From: Albitalea sp966211955
GTDB lineage: Bacteria > Pseudomonadota > Gammaproteobacteria > Burkholderiales > Burkholderiaceae_C
Reading direction: 5' to 3'
NCBI GenBank assembly: GCA_966211955.1
Contig: CBIHOF010000005.1
Coordinates: forward strand, 220,943-284,942
Length of the DNA stretch: 64,000 nucleotides
Shown: piece after piece, positions 1 to 8,459 of the stretch
How positions within the stretch are numbered: the stretch's first letter is position 1
Layout of the letters: every line of letters begins with the position of its first letter
Notes under the pieces: model-generated
Told to the model about the DNA's origin: nothing
Database searches by the model: none
The model's input: the letters and a program-made list of their open reading frames with translations, nothing else
Program-made: the position numbers and the translations under genes

Positions 1-393
1 GAGTGGCCGTCGTGGTGGCCCTACGTGAAGTCGGTGCAGGAGATCGAACCCGGCGACGCGGACGGCCTCAACGCCGTGCGCCACATCGCCTGGAGCAGCC
101 GCCTGCCCTACGGCGTCGCCTTCGACGTGACGGTGGTGGAGATGCAGCGGCCGCGCCGCATGCAGGGCCGCGCCAGCGGCCAGCTCGACGGCGTCGGCAC
201 CTGGGAGCTCATGCCCGACGGCGACACCACGCACGTGCGCTACACCTGGTGCGTGGACCTCGGCTCCCGCTGGATGCGCATCGCCGCGCCGCTGATGGCG
301 CCGGTGTTCCGGTGGAATCACAACGGGGTGATGAAGGCCGGGGCGCGGGGGTTGGCGCGGCATCTTGGGGTGGAACTGCTGGATGTGAGCTGA
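1..393 (+). CDS. SRPBCC-family protein, 3' part only
   Basis: The reading frame is open from the first base of the window, so the gene starts upstream. About 130 C-terminal residues are visible. The segment begins with a Trp/Pro-rich stretch (WPSWWPYV) followed by alternating strands and a final amphipathic helix ending in a Gly/Ala/Arg-rich stretch. This fits the polyketide-cyclase/START-like (SRPBCC) ligand-binding fold. The family binds hydrophobic ligands in a deep cavity; the ligand here cannot be read. The first ATG/GTG inside the window (25) is not likely to be the true start. It is followed after 107 bases by a VOC gene on the same strand. Confidence 0.6.
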   Translation, partial: EWPSWWPYVKSVQEIEPGDADGLNAVRHIAWSSRLPYGVAFDVTVVEMQRPRRMQGRASGQLDGVGTWELMPDGDTTHVRYTWCVDLGSRWMRIAAPLMAPVFRWNHNGVMKAGARGLARHLGVELLDVS

Positions 394-500
394 GAGGCCA
401 TGGGGATGCCCCCCGGCGCCGCGGGCTGCCTCGTATTGCGCCTCACGCCCATCCGGCCTACAACCTTGGAATTCCCCGCAGCGCGCCAAAGGAGTCGAGC

Positions 501-887
501 ATGAGTGCATTCCCGAGCACCGAAGTGACCTGCATCCTGCCCGTGAAGGACATGGACCGCGCCCGCCGCTTCTACGAGACATCGCTCGGTCTCACGCCGC
601 TGGGCGGCAAGCCCGATGGCAAGTTCGTCTACCGCTGCGGCGGCACCGAGATCGCGCTGTTCCCCAAGCCCGAAGGCACGAAGGCACAGCACACCGCGCT
701 CAGCTTTCGGGTCGAGAACATCGCGGACGCCATCACGTCGCTCAAGTCACGCGGCGTGACTTTCGCGGACTACGACTTCCCGGGCCTGAAGACCGAGGGT
801 CACGTGTGCGTGCTGGGCTCGGAAAAGGCGGCGTGGTTCGAGGACACCGAAGGCAACATCCTCTGCCTGCACGAAGACCTGGCCTAG
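501..887 (+). CDS. VOC-family (glyoxalase/bleomycin-resistance fold) protein
   Basis: A 128-residue protein with one vicinal-oxygen-chelate module pair. The N-terminal half shows the usual pattern in which a strand is followed by DMDRARRFYETSLGLTPL, and the C-terminal half carries WFEDTEGNILCLHE, the D-P/T-x-G-N-x-x family signature. VOC proteins are small metal-dependent enzymes (glyoxalases, dioxygenases) or drug-binding proteins; the substrate is not evident. An AAAGGAG ribosome site lies a few bases upstream of the ATG at 501. Longer in-frame extensions upstream have no family similarity and run through the preceding gene. Confidence 0.85.
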   Translation: MSAFPSTEVTCILPVKDMDRARRFYETSLGLTPLGGKPDGKFVYRCGGTEIALFPKPEGTKAQHTALSFRVENIADAITSLKSRGVTFADYDFPGLKTEGHVCVLGSEKAAWFEDTEGNILCLHEDLA

Positions 888-993
888 CTGGCGCCAGGGC
901 GCCGATCTCCCCAAGCTTGACGACGCCCGCCGATGGCGCCGCGCCGCGTTGCGGCATACAGTGCACGCCTGCACCCGCGAGCAAAGGCGAGCC

Positions 994-2435
994 ATGGCCA
1001 TCACCGAACGTCAGACGGCACCCGTCGCGCGCCGGCGCATTGCGGACCTGCCCGGGCCCGCCGGATGGCCGCTCATCGGCAACCTCGCGCAGATCGACCG
1101 GGAGACGCTTCACCAGCAGGCCGAGGCCTGGGCCCGCGAATACGGCCCCTGCTACCGCTTTCGCATCGCCTCGCGCGAGTTCGTGGTGATGTCGGACCAC
1201 GAGGCGATCGCCACCATCCTGCGCGACCGGCCCGATGGTTTCCAGCGCACGCAACGCCTGAACGACACCGCGCGCGAGATGGGCTTCGGCGGTCTCTTTT
1301 CGTCGAACGGCGAGACCTGGAAGCGCCAGCGGCCGATGGTGCTGAGCGGGCTGGACCCGACGCACACAAGGCCTTCTTCCCGACGCTCGTGAAGGTGACG
1401 GAACGCTTCGCTGGCCGTTGGCAGCGCGCCGCCGATGCCGGCACACCCATCGACCTGCAGGCCGACCTGATGCGCTACACGGTCGACGTGACGGCGGGTC
1501 TTGCATTCGGCACGGACATCAACACGATCGAGTCGGATGAAGAAGTCATCCAGTCGCACCTGGACAAGATCCTGCCGGCGCTGTTCAAGCGGCTGCTCGC
1601 GCCGTTTCCGCACTGGAAGTTCGTGAAGCTGCCGCGCGATCGCGCGCTCGACCAGCACCTGGACGCGCTGCGGGTGGCGGTGGATGGTTTCATCGCCACA
1701 GCCAAGCAGCGGTTGGTGCAGCTGCCCGGTTTGCGCGAGCGCCCCACCAACCTCATCGAGGCGATGCTGGTCTCGCGCGAGCGCGAAGGCAGCGCCATCA
1801 CCGATGAAGATGTGTCGGGCAACGTGCTGACGATGCTGCTTGCCGGCGAAGACACCACCGCCAACACGCTCGCCTGGATGATCTGGCTGCTGCACGCCAA
1901 CCCCGTGGCGGTGCAGAGGCTGGCAGACGAGGTGCGCGGCGTGCTGGGCGAGGCGACGGTCCCCGCGAACACGGAGCAGCTCGCCCACCTCGAATACCTC
2001 GAGGCATGCGCGCATGAAACCATGCGTCTCAAGCCCGTCGCGCCGCTGAACATCCAGCAGGCCATCCGTGACACGGTGGTGGCCGGTGTCGAGCTGCCGG
2101 CAGGCACCTTGGTGATGTGCCTGATGCGGCCGGCCGCCGTCGATGCGCACCACTTCGACGACCCCACGGCCTTCCGCCCCGAGCGTTGGCTCGCGGGCCT
2201 GTCCGCGAGTTCATCCAAGCGCGTGGCCATGCCCTTCGGCGCCGGCCCGCGCATCTGCCCGGGCCGCTACCTGGCGCTGGCGGAAATGAAGATGGTCATC
2301 GCGATGCTCTTCGCATGCTTCGACATCGACAGCGTGAGCGCGCCCGGCGGCGGCGAGGCGCGTGAACGCATCGCGCTGACCATGTCGCCGGTGGACCTGC
2401 GCCTCAAGCTGCGAAGGCGAGGGAGGTCGCGCTAA
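994..2435 (+). pseudogene. Cytochrome P450, interrupted by a single-base frameshift
   Basis: Two overlapping frames encode one P450. The N-terminal part (994 to about 1365) contains the proline-rich LPGPAGWPLIGN hinge and the segment NGETWKRQRPMVLSGLDP. From about 1360 the frame moves by one base and continues with AFFPTLVKVTERF to the stop at 2433-2435. The second part has the I-helix oxygen-binding motif AGEDTTANT, the K-helix ExxR (ETMR), the FRPERW meander and the heme-thiolate loop FGAGPRICPG. A one-base deletion near 1360-1370 explains both halves. Start chosen at ATG 994 behind AAAGGCGAG. Every catalytic motif is intact, so either the gene was inactivated recently or the base is a sequencing error. 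No ferredoxin or reductase partner is adjacent. Substrate unknown. Confidence 0.85.
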
Positions 2436-2439
2436 GCGC

Positions 2440-2537
2440 CCACCGCCCCATCAAGCGGCCGCCGTGGATCCGGCTCCGCCGGTCCGCCAGCGGCGCCCCC
2501 CTGGGGGGGGAGGCGCCGAAGGCGCTTCGGGGGGGGG
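2440..2537. repeat. GC-rich interspersed repeat, copy 1, possible bidirectional terminator
   Basis: A segment of about 95 bases starting CACCGCCCCATCAAGC, followed by a GGCTCCGCCGG-type arm, then GGCGCCCCCC opposed to GGGGGGGGAGGCGCC. It resembles the segment at 23203-23301 in the same order of blocks. The C/G arms can form a long GC hairpin. It fills the whole gap between the convergent P450 and gltL genes, so a role in ending transcription from both sides is plausible. Confidence 0.55.
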
Positions 2538-3272
2538 TCAATGCTGGAGGATCTTCGACAGGAAGTCCTTGGCCCGCGGCGAGCGTGCATCCGGGTTGCC
2601 GAAGAACTCGTCGCGCGTGCAGTCCTCGATGATCTTGCCCTGGTCCATGAAGATCACGCGGTGGCTCACCTTGCGTGCAAAACCCATTTCGTGGGTCACG
2701 CACATCATGGTCATGCCTTCTTGCGCAAGCTGGACCATCACGTCCAGCACCTCGCCCACCATCTCGGGGTCGAGCGCCGAAGTGGGCTCGTCAAAGAGCA
2801 TCACGATCGGGTCCATCGACAGCGCACGCGCGATGGCCACGCGCTGCTGCTGGCCACCCGAGAGTTGGCCGGGGAACTTGTCCTTGTGCGCCATGAGGCC
2901 CACGCGGTCGAGCATCTTCAGGCCGCGCGCCTTGGCGTCTTCCGTGTTGCGGTTGAGCACCTTGATCTGCGCCAGCGTCAGGTTCTCGGTCACGCTCAGG
3001 TGCGGGAAGAGCTCGAAGTGCTGGAACACCATGCCCACGCGGCTGCGCAGCTTGGGCAGGTCGGTCTTCTTGTCGGAGATGGAGGTGCCGTCCACCACGA
3101 TGTCGCCCTTCTGGAAGGGCTCCAGTGCGTTCACCGTCTTGATGAGCGTGGACTTGCCCGAGCCTGACGGGCCGCACACGACGACGACCTCGCCCTTCTT
3201 GATGGTGGTCGTGCAGTCGGTGAGCACCTGGAAGGTGCCGTACCACTTGGAAACGTTCTTGATGTCGATCAT
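2538..3272 (-). CDS. gltL: Glutamate/aspartate ABC importer, ATP-binding subunit
   Basis: A 244-residue ABC ATPase of the polar amino-acid uptake class, energising the GltJK permease at the inner membrane. Walker A is GPSGSGKST (residues 34-42), the signature is LSGGQQQR (137-144), and the Walker B/D-loop is MLFDEPTSALDPE (about 158-170). Length and motif spacing match GltL/GlnQ proteins. The start is taken as ATG 3272 because MIDIKNVSKWYG is the family N-terminus; a longer frame to 3461 runs into gltK. It is the last gene of the aspA-glt transcription unit, 22 bases after gltK. Confidence 0.95.
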   Translation of the reverse strand: MIDIKNVSKWYGTFQVLTDCTTTIKKGEVVVVCGPSGSGKSTLIKTVNALEPFQKGDIVVDGTSISDKKTDLPKLRSRVGMVFQHFELFPHLSVTENLTLAQIKVLNRNTEDAKARGLKMLDRVGLMAHKDKFPGQLSGGQQQRVAIARALSMDPIVMLFDEPTSALDPEMVGEVLDVMVQLAQEGMTMMCVTHEMGFARKVSHRVIFMDQGKIIEDCTRDEFFGNPDARSPRAKDFLSKILQH

Positions 3273-3294
3273 GGTTCGCTCTCCAGGCGCGAAA

Positions 3295-3987
3295 TCAGCG
3301 AATGATTTGGATCTTCTTCTGCAGCCGGCGCACGAGCATCGACAGGCTGAAGCAGATGACGAAGTAGACGACGGCCGCCACGAGGTACGACTCCACCGGC
3401 CGGCTGAGGTTCTTGGCCACGAGGTCCATGCCATGGAACAGGTCGTAGGCGCCGATCGCATAGACCAGCGACGTGTCCTGGAACAGGATGATGGTCTGCG
3501 TGAGCAGCACCGGCAGCATGTTGCGGAAGGCCTGCGGCAGCACGATCAGCTGCATGCACTGCTTGTAGGTCATGCCCACCGCGTAGCCGGCGTACACCTG
3601 TCCGCGCGGCACCGACTGGATGCCGGCACGCATGATCTCCGAGTAGTAGGCCGCCTCGAAGAAGGTGAAGGTGATGACCGCCGACAGCTCCGCCCGGTGC
3701 GCGAGCGCGAACTGCCCGCCGATGGCCGAATAGAAGCCCGACGGGATCAGCAGGAAGAACCAGAGGATCACCATCACCAGCGGGATGGAGCGCAGCGTAT
3801 TGACGTAGACCGCCGCCGGCATCACCAGCCACTTCTTGCCCGACAGGCGCATCAGCGCGAGCAGCGTGCCGATGACGATGCCGCCGACCATCGCGACGAT
3901 GGTCAGCTGCACCGAGTAGATGAAGCCCTTGGCGACATAGGTGGAGATGACGTTCCAGTTGAGGAACCCGAAGTCGAGGTGCAGCAT
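3295..3987 (-). CDS. gltK: Glutamate/aspartate ABC importer, permease GltK
   Basis: A 230-residue inner-membrane permease with about five hydrophobic helices and the EAA-type cytoplasmic loop (EAAYYSEIMRAGIQSVPRGQ), which docks on the ATPase. It pairs with GltJ to form the heterodimeric channel of a PAAT-family amino-acid importer. ATG 3987 overlaps the TGA stop of gltJ by one base, indicating translational coupling; a GTG one codon earlier (3990) is an alternative start. Confidence 0.93.
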   Translation of the reverse strand: MLHLDFGFLNWNVISTYVAKGFIYSVQLTIVAMVGGIVIGTLLALMRLSGKKWLVMPAAVYVNTLRSIPLVMVILWFFLLIPSGFYSAIGGQFALAHRAELSAVITFTFFEAAYYSEIMRAGIQSVPRGQVYAGYAVGMTYKQCMQLIVLPQAFRNMLPVLLTQTIILFQDTSLVYAIGAYDLFHGMDLVAKNLSRPVESYLVAAVVYFVICFSLSMLVRRLQKKIQIIR

Positions 3988-4697
3988 CACTTGCCCCCTC
4001 CGACCATGCCGGGCACCTGGACCCGCTTTTCAACCACCGCCATCACGCGGTTCACCGCGAAGGCCGAGATGAAGTACAGCACCGTCACCGCGAGGTAGAT
4101 GGTGTTCGGGCGCGCGGTTTCTTCGCTTGATTGCAGCGCGAAGAAGATGAGCTCGGAGATCTGCACCGCGAAGGTCACCGACGAGTTCTTGATGATGTTC
4201 ATCGACTCGGAGGTGATGGGCGGGATGACGATGCGAAACGCCATCGGCAACAGCACGTAGCGGTAGGTCTGCGGCAGCGTGAGGCCCATGGCGAGGCCCG
4301 CATAGCGCTGGCCCTTGGGCAAGGCCATGATGCCGGCCCTCACCTGCTCGGCGATCCGCGCGGAAGTGAAGAAGCCCAGGCCGAAGACCGCGAGCACGAG
4401 GCCGGGCACCGCCTGCAGGCTCGGCACCATCTGCGGAATCACGTGGTACCAGATGAAGAGCTGGACCAGGAGCGGGATGTTGCGAAACAGCTCCGTCCAT
4501 GCGTCGCCGATGAACACCAGCGTCTTGCTGGGCGTCGTGCGAAGAATGCCGATGAGCGAGCCCACCACCAGCGCCACCACCAGCGCGAAGACCGAGACGA
4601 GCATCGTCCAGCCCCACGCTGACATCATCCAGTCGAGGTAGGTGCGACCTCCTCCCGTGTCCTGGAGAAAGATCTCCCAGTCCCAAGTGCTTCCCAA
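3987..4697 (-). CDS. gltJ: Glutamate/aspartate ABC importer, permease GltJ
   Basis: A 236-residue polar amino-acid permease with hydrophobic helices at about 27-50, 65-90 and 95-112 and near the C-terminus, and the EAA loop ARIAEQVRAGIMALPKGQ. The initiation codon is TTG (4695-4697): the minus strand carries AGGAGG (4703-4708) five bases before it, and no ATG gives a better family N-terminus. It lies 162 bases after gltI; that gap contains an intrinsic terminator, so gltJKL are probably expressed below gltI. Confidence 0.92.
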   Translation of the reverse strand: MGSTWDWEIFLQDTGGGRTYLDWMMSAWGWTMLVSVFALVVALVVGSLIGILRTTPSKTLVFIGDAWTELFRNIPLLVQLFIWYHVIPQMVPSLQAVPGLVLAVFGLGFFTSARIAEQVRAGIMALPKGQRYAGLAMGLTLPQTYRYVLLPMAFRIVIPPITSESMNIIKNSSVTFAVQISELIFFALQSSEETARPNTIYLAVTVLYFISAFAVNRVMAVVEKRVQVPGMVGGGK

Positions 4698-4758
4698 ATC
4701 GGCCTCCTGTTTTTTCTTTTGGCCCGGGCCACCCTTACCCCCAGGGCGGCCAGGCCAG

Positions 4759-4793
4759 AAAAAAGCGCGACGCGGTCAAACCGGGCGCCGCGC
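4759..4793 (-). terminator. Intrinsic (probably partial) terminator between gltI and gltJ
   Basis: Read on the minus strand, a nine-base-pair stem (GCGCGGCGC paired with GCGTCGCGC, one G-T wobble) with an 11-base loop is followed directly by six T residues. It lies 66 bases after the gltI stop and inside the presumed operon. Such an attenuating hairpin would raise the ratio of binding protein to membrane subunits. Confidence 0.6.
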
Positions 4794-4859
4794 TGGTCGA
4801 ACCGCGCAGGCCGGGCGAAGTGCCCGAAGCCTACCCGAGTCCGATCGATCGCTGTCGAA

Positions 4860-5747
4860 TTACTTCTTGGCGTAGTCTTCCATCGGCTTGTCGTTCGGGT
4901 TCGCGAGCGCCGCCTTGGTGGCTTCGCTCATCGGCAGGCCGATCTTGGCGCCCGCCGGCGGGATCGGCTGCATGAACCACTTGTCGTAGGTCTTGGCCAG
5001 TTCGCCGGACTTGATCTGCGCCTTGATGCTGTCGTCCACCGCCTTCTTGAAGGCCGGGTCGTCCTTGCGCATCATGATGGCGATCGGCTCGACCGACAGC
5101 ACCTCGCCGACGATCTTGTAGTCGGCAGGGTTCTTGGACGAGGCGATGTTCTTGGCGAGGATGGAGCCGTCCATCACGAACGCATCGGCACGGCCGGATT
5201 CGAGCAGCAGGAAGCTGTCGGAGTGGTCCTTGCCGAAGAGCTCCTTGAAGTCGACGCCGGTGGCGCGCTCATGCTTGCGCAGGGTTTGCACCGAGGTGGT
5301 GCCGGTGGTGGTGGCCACCGTCTTGCCGGCCAGCTGGGCGATGTTGGTGATGCCGGAGTTGGCCTTCACCGCGATGCGCACTTCTTCCACGAAGGTGGTG
5401 ACGGCGAAGGCGACGTCCTTCTGGCGCGTGGCGTTGTTGGTGGTCGAGCCGCACTCGAGGTCGACGGTGCCGTTTTGCACGAGCGGGATGCGGTTCTGCG
5501 ACGTCACGGGCTGGTACTTGATGTCCAGCTTCTTGCCGACGGCCTTCTCCAGGTCGTGAATGACGTGGGTGCAGATGTCCACGTGGTAGCCGACGTACTT
5601 GCCGTCGCCCAGCGTGTACGACAGGCCGGAGGACTCGCGCACGCCCATGGTGATGGAACCGCTGTCCTTGATCTTCTTGAGCGTGTCTTCGGCGTGGGCT
5701 GCGCTCACGGCCAGGACGGCGGCGAGGGCGAGCATGGTCTTCTTCAT
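4860..5747 (-). CDS. gltI: Glutamate/aspartate periplasmic binding protein
   Basis: A 295-residue solute-binding protein (SBP family 3) delivering acidic amino acids to GltJKL in the periplasm. A Sec signal peptide is clear: MKKTMLALAAVLAVSAAHA, with cleavage after the AHA at residue 19. Family landmarks are GVRESSGLSYT near the start of the mature protein, LECGSTTNNATRQKDVAF in the hinge and the C-terminal YDKWFMQPIPP. ATG 5747 is preceded by AAGGAG. It is paralogous to the next gene upstream (5871-6773), with which it shares the ECGSTTNNA and KWFMQPIPP segments, so the locus has two binding proteins for one importer. Confidence 0.93.
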   Translation of the reverse strand: MKKTMLALAAVLAVSAAHAEDTLKKIKDSGSITMGVRESSGLSYTLGDGKYVGYHVDICTHVIHDLEKAVGKKLDIKYQPVTSQNRIPLVQNGTVDLECGSTTNNATRQKDVAFAVTTFVEEVRIAVKANSGITNIAQLAGKTVATTTGTTSVQTLRKHERATGVDFKELFGKDHSDSFLLLESGRADAFVMDGSILAKNIASSKNPADYKIVGEVLSVEPIAIMMRKDDPAFKKAVDDSIKAQIKSGELAKTYDKWFMQPIPPAGAKIGLPMSEATKAALANPNDKPMEDYAKK

Positions 5748-5827
5748 GAGGGCTCCTTCAGAGGTTTTGCTGAGCAGATTGGGGGAAACGGGATCGCGAA
5801 ACGTCACAACGAAATTCTATGGAGGGG

Positions 5828-5851
5828 CATCTACGCAAAACCACGTAGATG
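5828..5851 (-). promoter_or_regulatory. Inverted repeat upstream of gltI (operator candidate)
   Basis: CATCTACG and CGTAGATG form perfect 8-base arms around an 8-base spacer. The site ends 80 bases upstream of the gltI start in the gap after the paralogous binding-protein gene. Tandem CTAC/GTAG half-sites resemble sites used by NarL/FixJ-type response regulators. No such regulator is encoded in the window, so the binding partner is unknown. Confidence 0.4.
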
Positions 5852-5856
5852 ACCGG

Positions 5857-5869
5857 CTACCTAGGGTAG
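5857..5869 (-). promoter_or_regulatory. Second CTACC/GGTAG inverted repeat near gltI
   Basis: CTACC-TAG-GGTAG, perfect 5-base arms with a 3-base centre, five bases beyond the 5828-5851 palindrome and sharing its CTAC/GTAG half-site. It lies directly after the stop codon of the upstream binding-protein gene. The two sites together suggest a tandem operator for a gltI promoter in this 123-base gap. Confidence 0.35.
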
Positions 5870-5870
5870 A

Positions 5871-6773
5871 TCAGTAGGGGACCTGGTCGGTGGGGTACTT
5901 CCAGAAGTCCTTCAGCAGGTAGTTCATGGGCATGTTCAGGGCCACGTTCTTCGGTGGGATGGGCTGCATGAACCACTTGTCGTAGATGGCGTAGGCCTCG
6001 CGGCTGGTGATCATCCGCTTCATCTCGTCATCGACGATGTGCTTGAACTGGGGGTCGTCCTTGCTGAGCATGATGGCCAGCGGCTCGATGGTCAGGAACT
6101 TGCCGACCACCTTCAGCTTGTTGGGGTCCGGTCGCTCGGAGCGCAGGCCATACAGCAGCACGTCGTCCATCGCGAAACCATCCGCCTCGCCGGACTCCAC
6201 CATCTCCACCGCCTTGCCGTGGTCGGGCGCCTCCAGCACGGTGATGCCGATCAGCCGCTCCTTGTTGGCGGCATTCACCGCCTTCAGCGGCGTGGTGCCC
6301 TTGGTGGACACCAGCTTCTTGCCATCGAAGTTGGACAGGTCGTCGATCTTGCTGTCGGCACGCACCAGGTAGCGCGCGCCGGTGATGTAGTGCGGCACCG
6401 TGAACGCGACCTTTTCGCGGCGCTCTGCGTTGTTGGTGGTGGAGCCGCATTCCAGATCGGCCTTGCCGTCGACGATGGCGGGGATGCGCGTCGAGCCGGT
6501 CACCATCACGTAAGAGACGTCCAGGTGCGGCAGGTTCAGCTTCTTCTTGACCGCATCGGCCACTTTCAGGCACAGGTCGACCGCATAGCCGACGGGCTTC
6601 TTGTTGGCGTCCACGTAAGACAGCGGCACCGACGATTCCCGATGTGCGATGACGATCTTGCCCGTCTGCTTGATGCGGTCGAGCGTGGGGCCGGATGGGG
6701 TGGGTGCAACGGGTGGTGCGGCCACGGCGATGGAGGCCGTGAGCGCAAGGGAGACGAGAGACAACGACTTCAT
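5871..6773 (-). CDS. Amino-acid ABC transporter substrate-binding protein, GltI paralogue
   Basis: A 300-residue family 3 solute-binding protein. It has a signal peptide (MKSLSLVSLALTASIAVAA, followed by a Pro-rich linker), then IVIAHRESSVPLSYVD, the DLECGSTTNNAERREKVAF hinge region and the C-terminal YDKWFMQPIPP. Its domain layout is the same as GltI but the ligand-facing sequence differs, so it may bind another acidic amino acid or related ligand and feed the same GltJKL permease. ATG 6773 begins the signal peptide; a longer frame reads into aspA. It sits between aspA (55 bases upstream) and gltI. Confidence 0.88.
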   Translation of the reverse strand: MKSLSLVSLALTASIAVAAPPVAPTPSGPTLDRIKQTGKIVIAHRESSVPLSYVDANKKPVGYAVDLCLKVADAVKKKLNLPHLDVSYVMVTGSTRIPAIVDGKADLECGSTTNNAERREKVAFTVPHYITGARYLVRADSKIDDLSNFDGKKLVSTKGTTPLKAVNAANKERLIGITVLEAPDHGKAVEMVESGEADGFAMDDVLLYGLRSERPDPNKLKVVGKFLTIEPLAIMLSKDDPQFKHIVDDEMKRMITSREAYAIYDKWFMQPIPPKNVALNMPMNYLLKDFWKYPTDQVPY

Positions 6774-6828
6774 GATGATTTCCCGAACGTGTGCGTCAAG
6801 CTGGATCAGCAGGCTTGCAATGCAACGC

Positions 6829-8256
6829 TCATGCCACCAGACGCACCGGGTGGGTGAGCATCTCGGGCACGAGCAGGGCCTGCATTTCAGCACGACTCAT
6901 GATCCCGAGGCTCTCGGCGGTGTCGGCAATCGTGCCGCCGGTCACGAGTGCGGTCTTGGCGATCAGCGCCGCCTTTTCGTATCCGATGATCGGGTTGAGC
7001 GCCGTCACGAGCGTCACCGACTCCGCGACGCGCCGTGCCAGCAGTTGCGTGTTGGCCTGTATGCCTTCGACGCAATTCACCTGCAAGGTTCGACAGGCAT
7101 TCGTCAGATGCTTCACGCTCTTGGCGAGCGCCCAGCCCATGATGGGTTCGAAGGCGTTGAGCTGCAACTGCCCCGCCTCGCTCGCCATGGTGATGGTGAT
7201 GTCGTTGCCGATGACCTCGAAGGCCACCTGGTTCATCACCTCGGGGATCACCGGGTTCACCTTGCCCGGCATGATGGACGAGCCGGCCTGCCGCGGAGGC
7301 AGCTTGATGTCGCCGAAGCCCGCCTGCGGGCCGGAGGACAGGAGCCGCAGGTCGTTGCAGATCTTCGAGAGCTTGCAGGCCACGCGCTTCAACACGCCCG
7401 ACAGCTGCACGAAGGCGCCGGTGTCCTGCGTGGCTTCGACAAGGTTCTCGGACTTCACCACCGGCACGCCGGAGATGTCGGCCAGCAGCGCGATGACCTT
7501 CTCCGCATAGCCCGCCGGCGCGTTGATGCCCGTGCCGATCGCGGTGGCGCCCAGGTTCACCTCGGTGATGAGCGCGCGCGCTTCGCGCAGCCGCGCTTCG
7601 TCTTCGCCGATCATGATCGCGAAGGCGAGGAATTCCTGGCCGAGCGTCATCGGCACGGCATCCTGCAGCTGCGTGCGGCCGATCTTCAGCACGCTCGCGA
7701 ACTCCGCGGCCTTGGCTTCGAAGGCCTGGCGCAGTTCGGCCATCGCGCTGATGAGCCGGCCGATGCCGAACCACGCCGCCAGGCGCAATGCGGTCGGGTA
7801 GACGTCGTTGGTGCTTTGCGAGGCGTTGACGTGGTCGTTCGGGTGCAGCACGTCGTAGCGGCCCTTGTCGAACCCGAGGTGTTCCAGCGCGCGATTGGCG
7901 ATCACCTCGTTCGCGTTCATGTTGGTCGAGGTGCCGGCGCCGCCCTGGATCACGTCCACCACGAACTGCTCGTGCAGCTCGCCGCCGATGAGGTCGTCGC
8001 AAGCGCGCTCGATGGCCAGGCACAAGCGCTCGTCGATCACGCCGAACGAGAGGTTGGCCTGTGCCGAGGCACGCTTGACGAAGGCCAGCGCACAAACCAG
8101 GTCGGACCAGCCACCGATTGCCTGCCCGGTGATCGGGAAGTTGTCGACTGCCCGCGCGGTGTGCACGCCCCAGTACGCCTGGGCGGGGATGTCCATCTCG
8201 CCGAGAAAATCGTGTTCGCGGCGGGTGTCGGTGCGGGCTGTCGAGGTGGCTTGCAT
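6829..8256 (-). CDS. aspA: Aspartate ammonia-lyase (aspartase)
   Basis: A 475-residue enzyme of the fumarase/aspartase superfamily, catalysing L-aspartate to fumarate plus ammonia in the cytoplasm. Visible motifs are GGAGTSTNMNANEV (residues 105-118), HPNDHVNASQSTND (138-151) and the superfamily signature GSSIMPGKVNP (325-335), which forms the flexible SS loop with the catalytic serine. Length matches bacterial AspA. Upstream on the same strand is a LysR gene, and a T-N11-A palindrome lies in the promoter gap. Downstream are two binding proteins and the Glt importer, so uptake and deamination of acidic amino acids appear to be one unit. Confidence 0.93.
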   Translation of the reverse strand: MQATSTARTDTRREHDFLGEMDIPAQAYWGVHTARAVDNFPITGQAIGGWSDLVCALAFVKRASAQANLSFGVIDERLCLAIERACDDLIGGELHEQFVVDVIQGGAGTSTNMNANEVIANRALEHLGFDKGRYDVLHPNDHVNASQSTNDVYPTALRLAAWFGIGRLISAMAELRQAFEAKAAEFASVLKIGRTQLQDAVPMTLGQEFLAFAIMIGEDEARLREARALITEVNLGATAIGTGINAPAGYAEKVIALLADISGVPVVKSENLVEATQDTGAFVQLSGVLKRVACKLSKICNDLRLLSSGPQAGFGDIKLPPRQAGSSIMPGKVNPVIPEVMNQVAFEVIGNDITITMASEAGQLQLNAFEPIMGWALAKSVKHLTNACRTLQVNCVEGIQANTQLLARRVAESVTLVTALNPIIGYEKAALIAKTALVTGGTIADTAESLGIMSRAEMQALLVPEMLTHPVRLVA

Positions 8257-8316
8257 GATGGGCGCGGACTGTACGTTTGCACGTCATGCGCGGTCCAATG
8301 CTGAATCTCGGAGCGT

Positions 8317-8335
8317 GTATGCGTTTGTTGCATAC
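8317..8335 (-). promoter_or_regulatory. LysR-type T-N11-A palindrome upstream of aspA
   Basis: GTATGC and GCATAC form perfect six-base arms around a seven-base spacer; the inner ATGC/GCAT gives the T-N11-A spacing recognised by LysR-type regulators. It lies 61 bases upstream of the aspA ATG, a usual activator position, and 125 bases downstream of the LysR gene that precedes aspA. Confidence 0.55.
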
Positions 8336-8459
8336 GGCCATGGGGTTTTCCCAGGGCGCTCGGTATTAACCCGGGGACCGAACACCCAAAGCATTCGGAA
8401 AAGGCCTCAGCCCACCGGATTTCCCTCGGAAAACCACCCGCGCGGGGCGAATGCGCCGA

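Noticed and set aside
2464..4098. A 544-residue plus-strand frame across gltL-gltJ
   Set aside because: It is antisense to three complete ABC transporter genes and encodes no recognisable domain.
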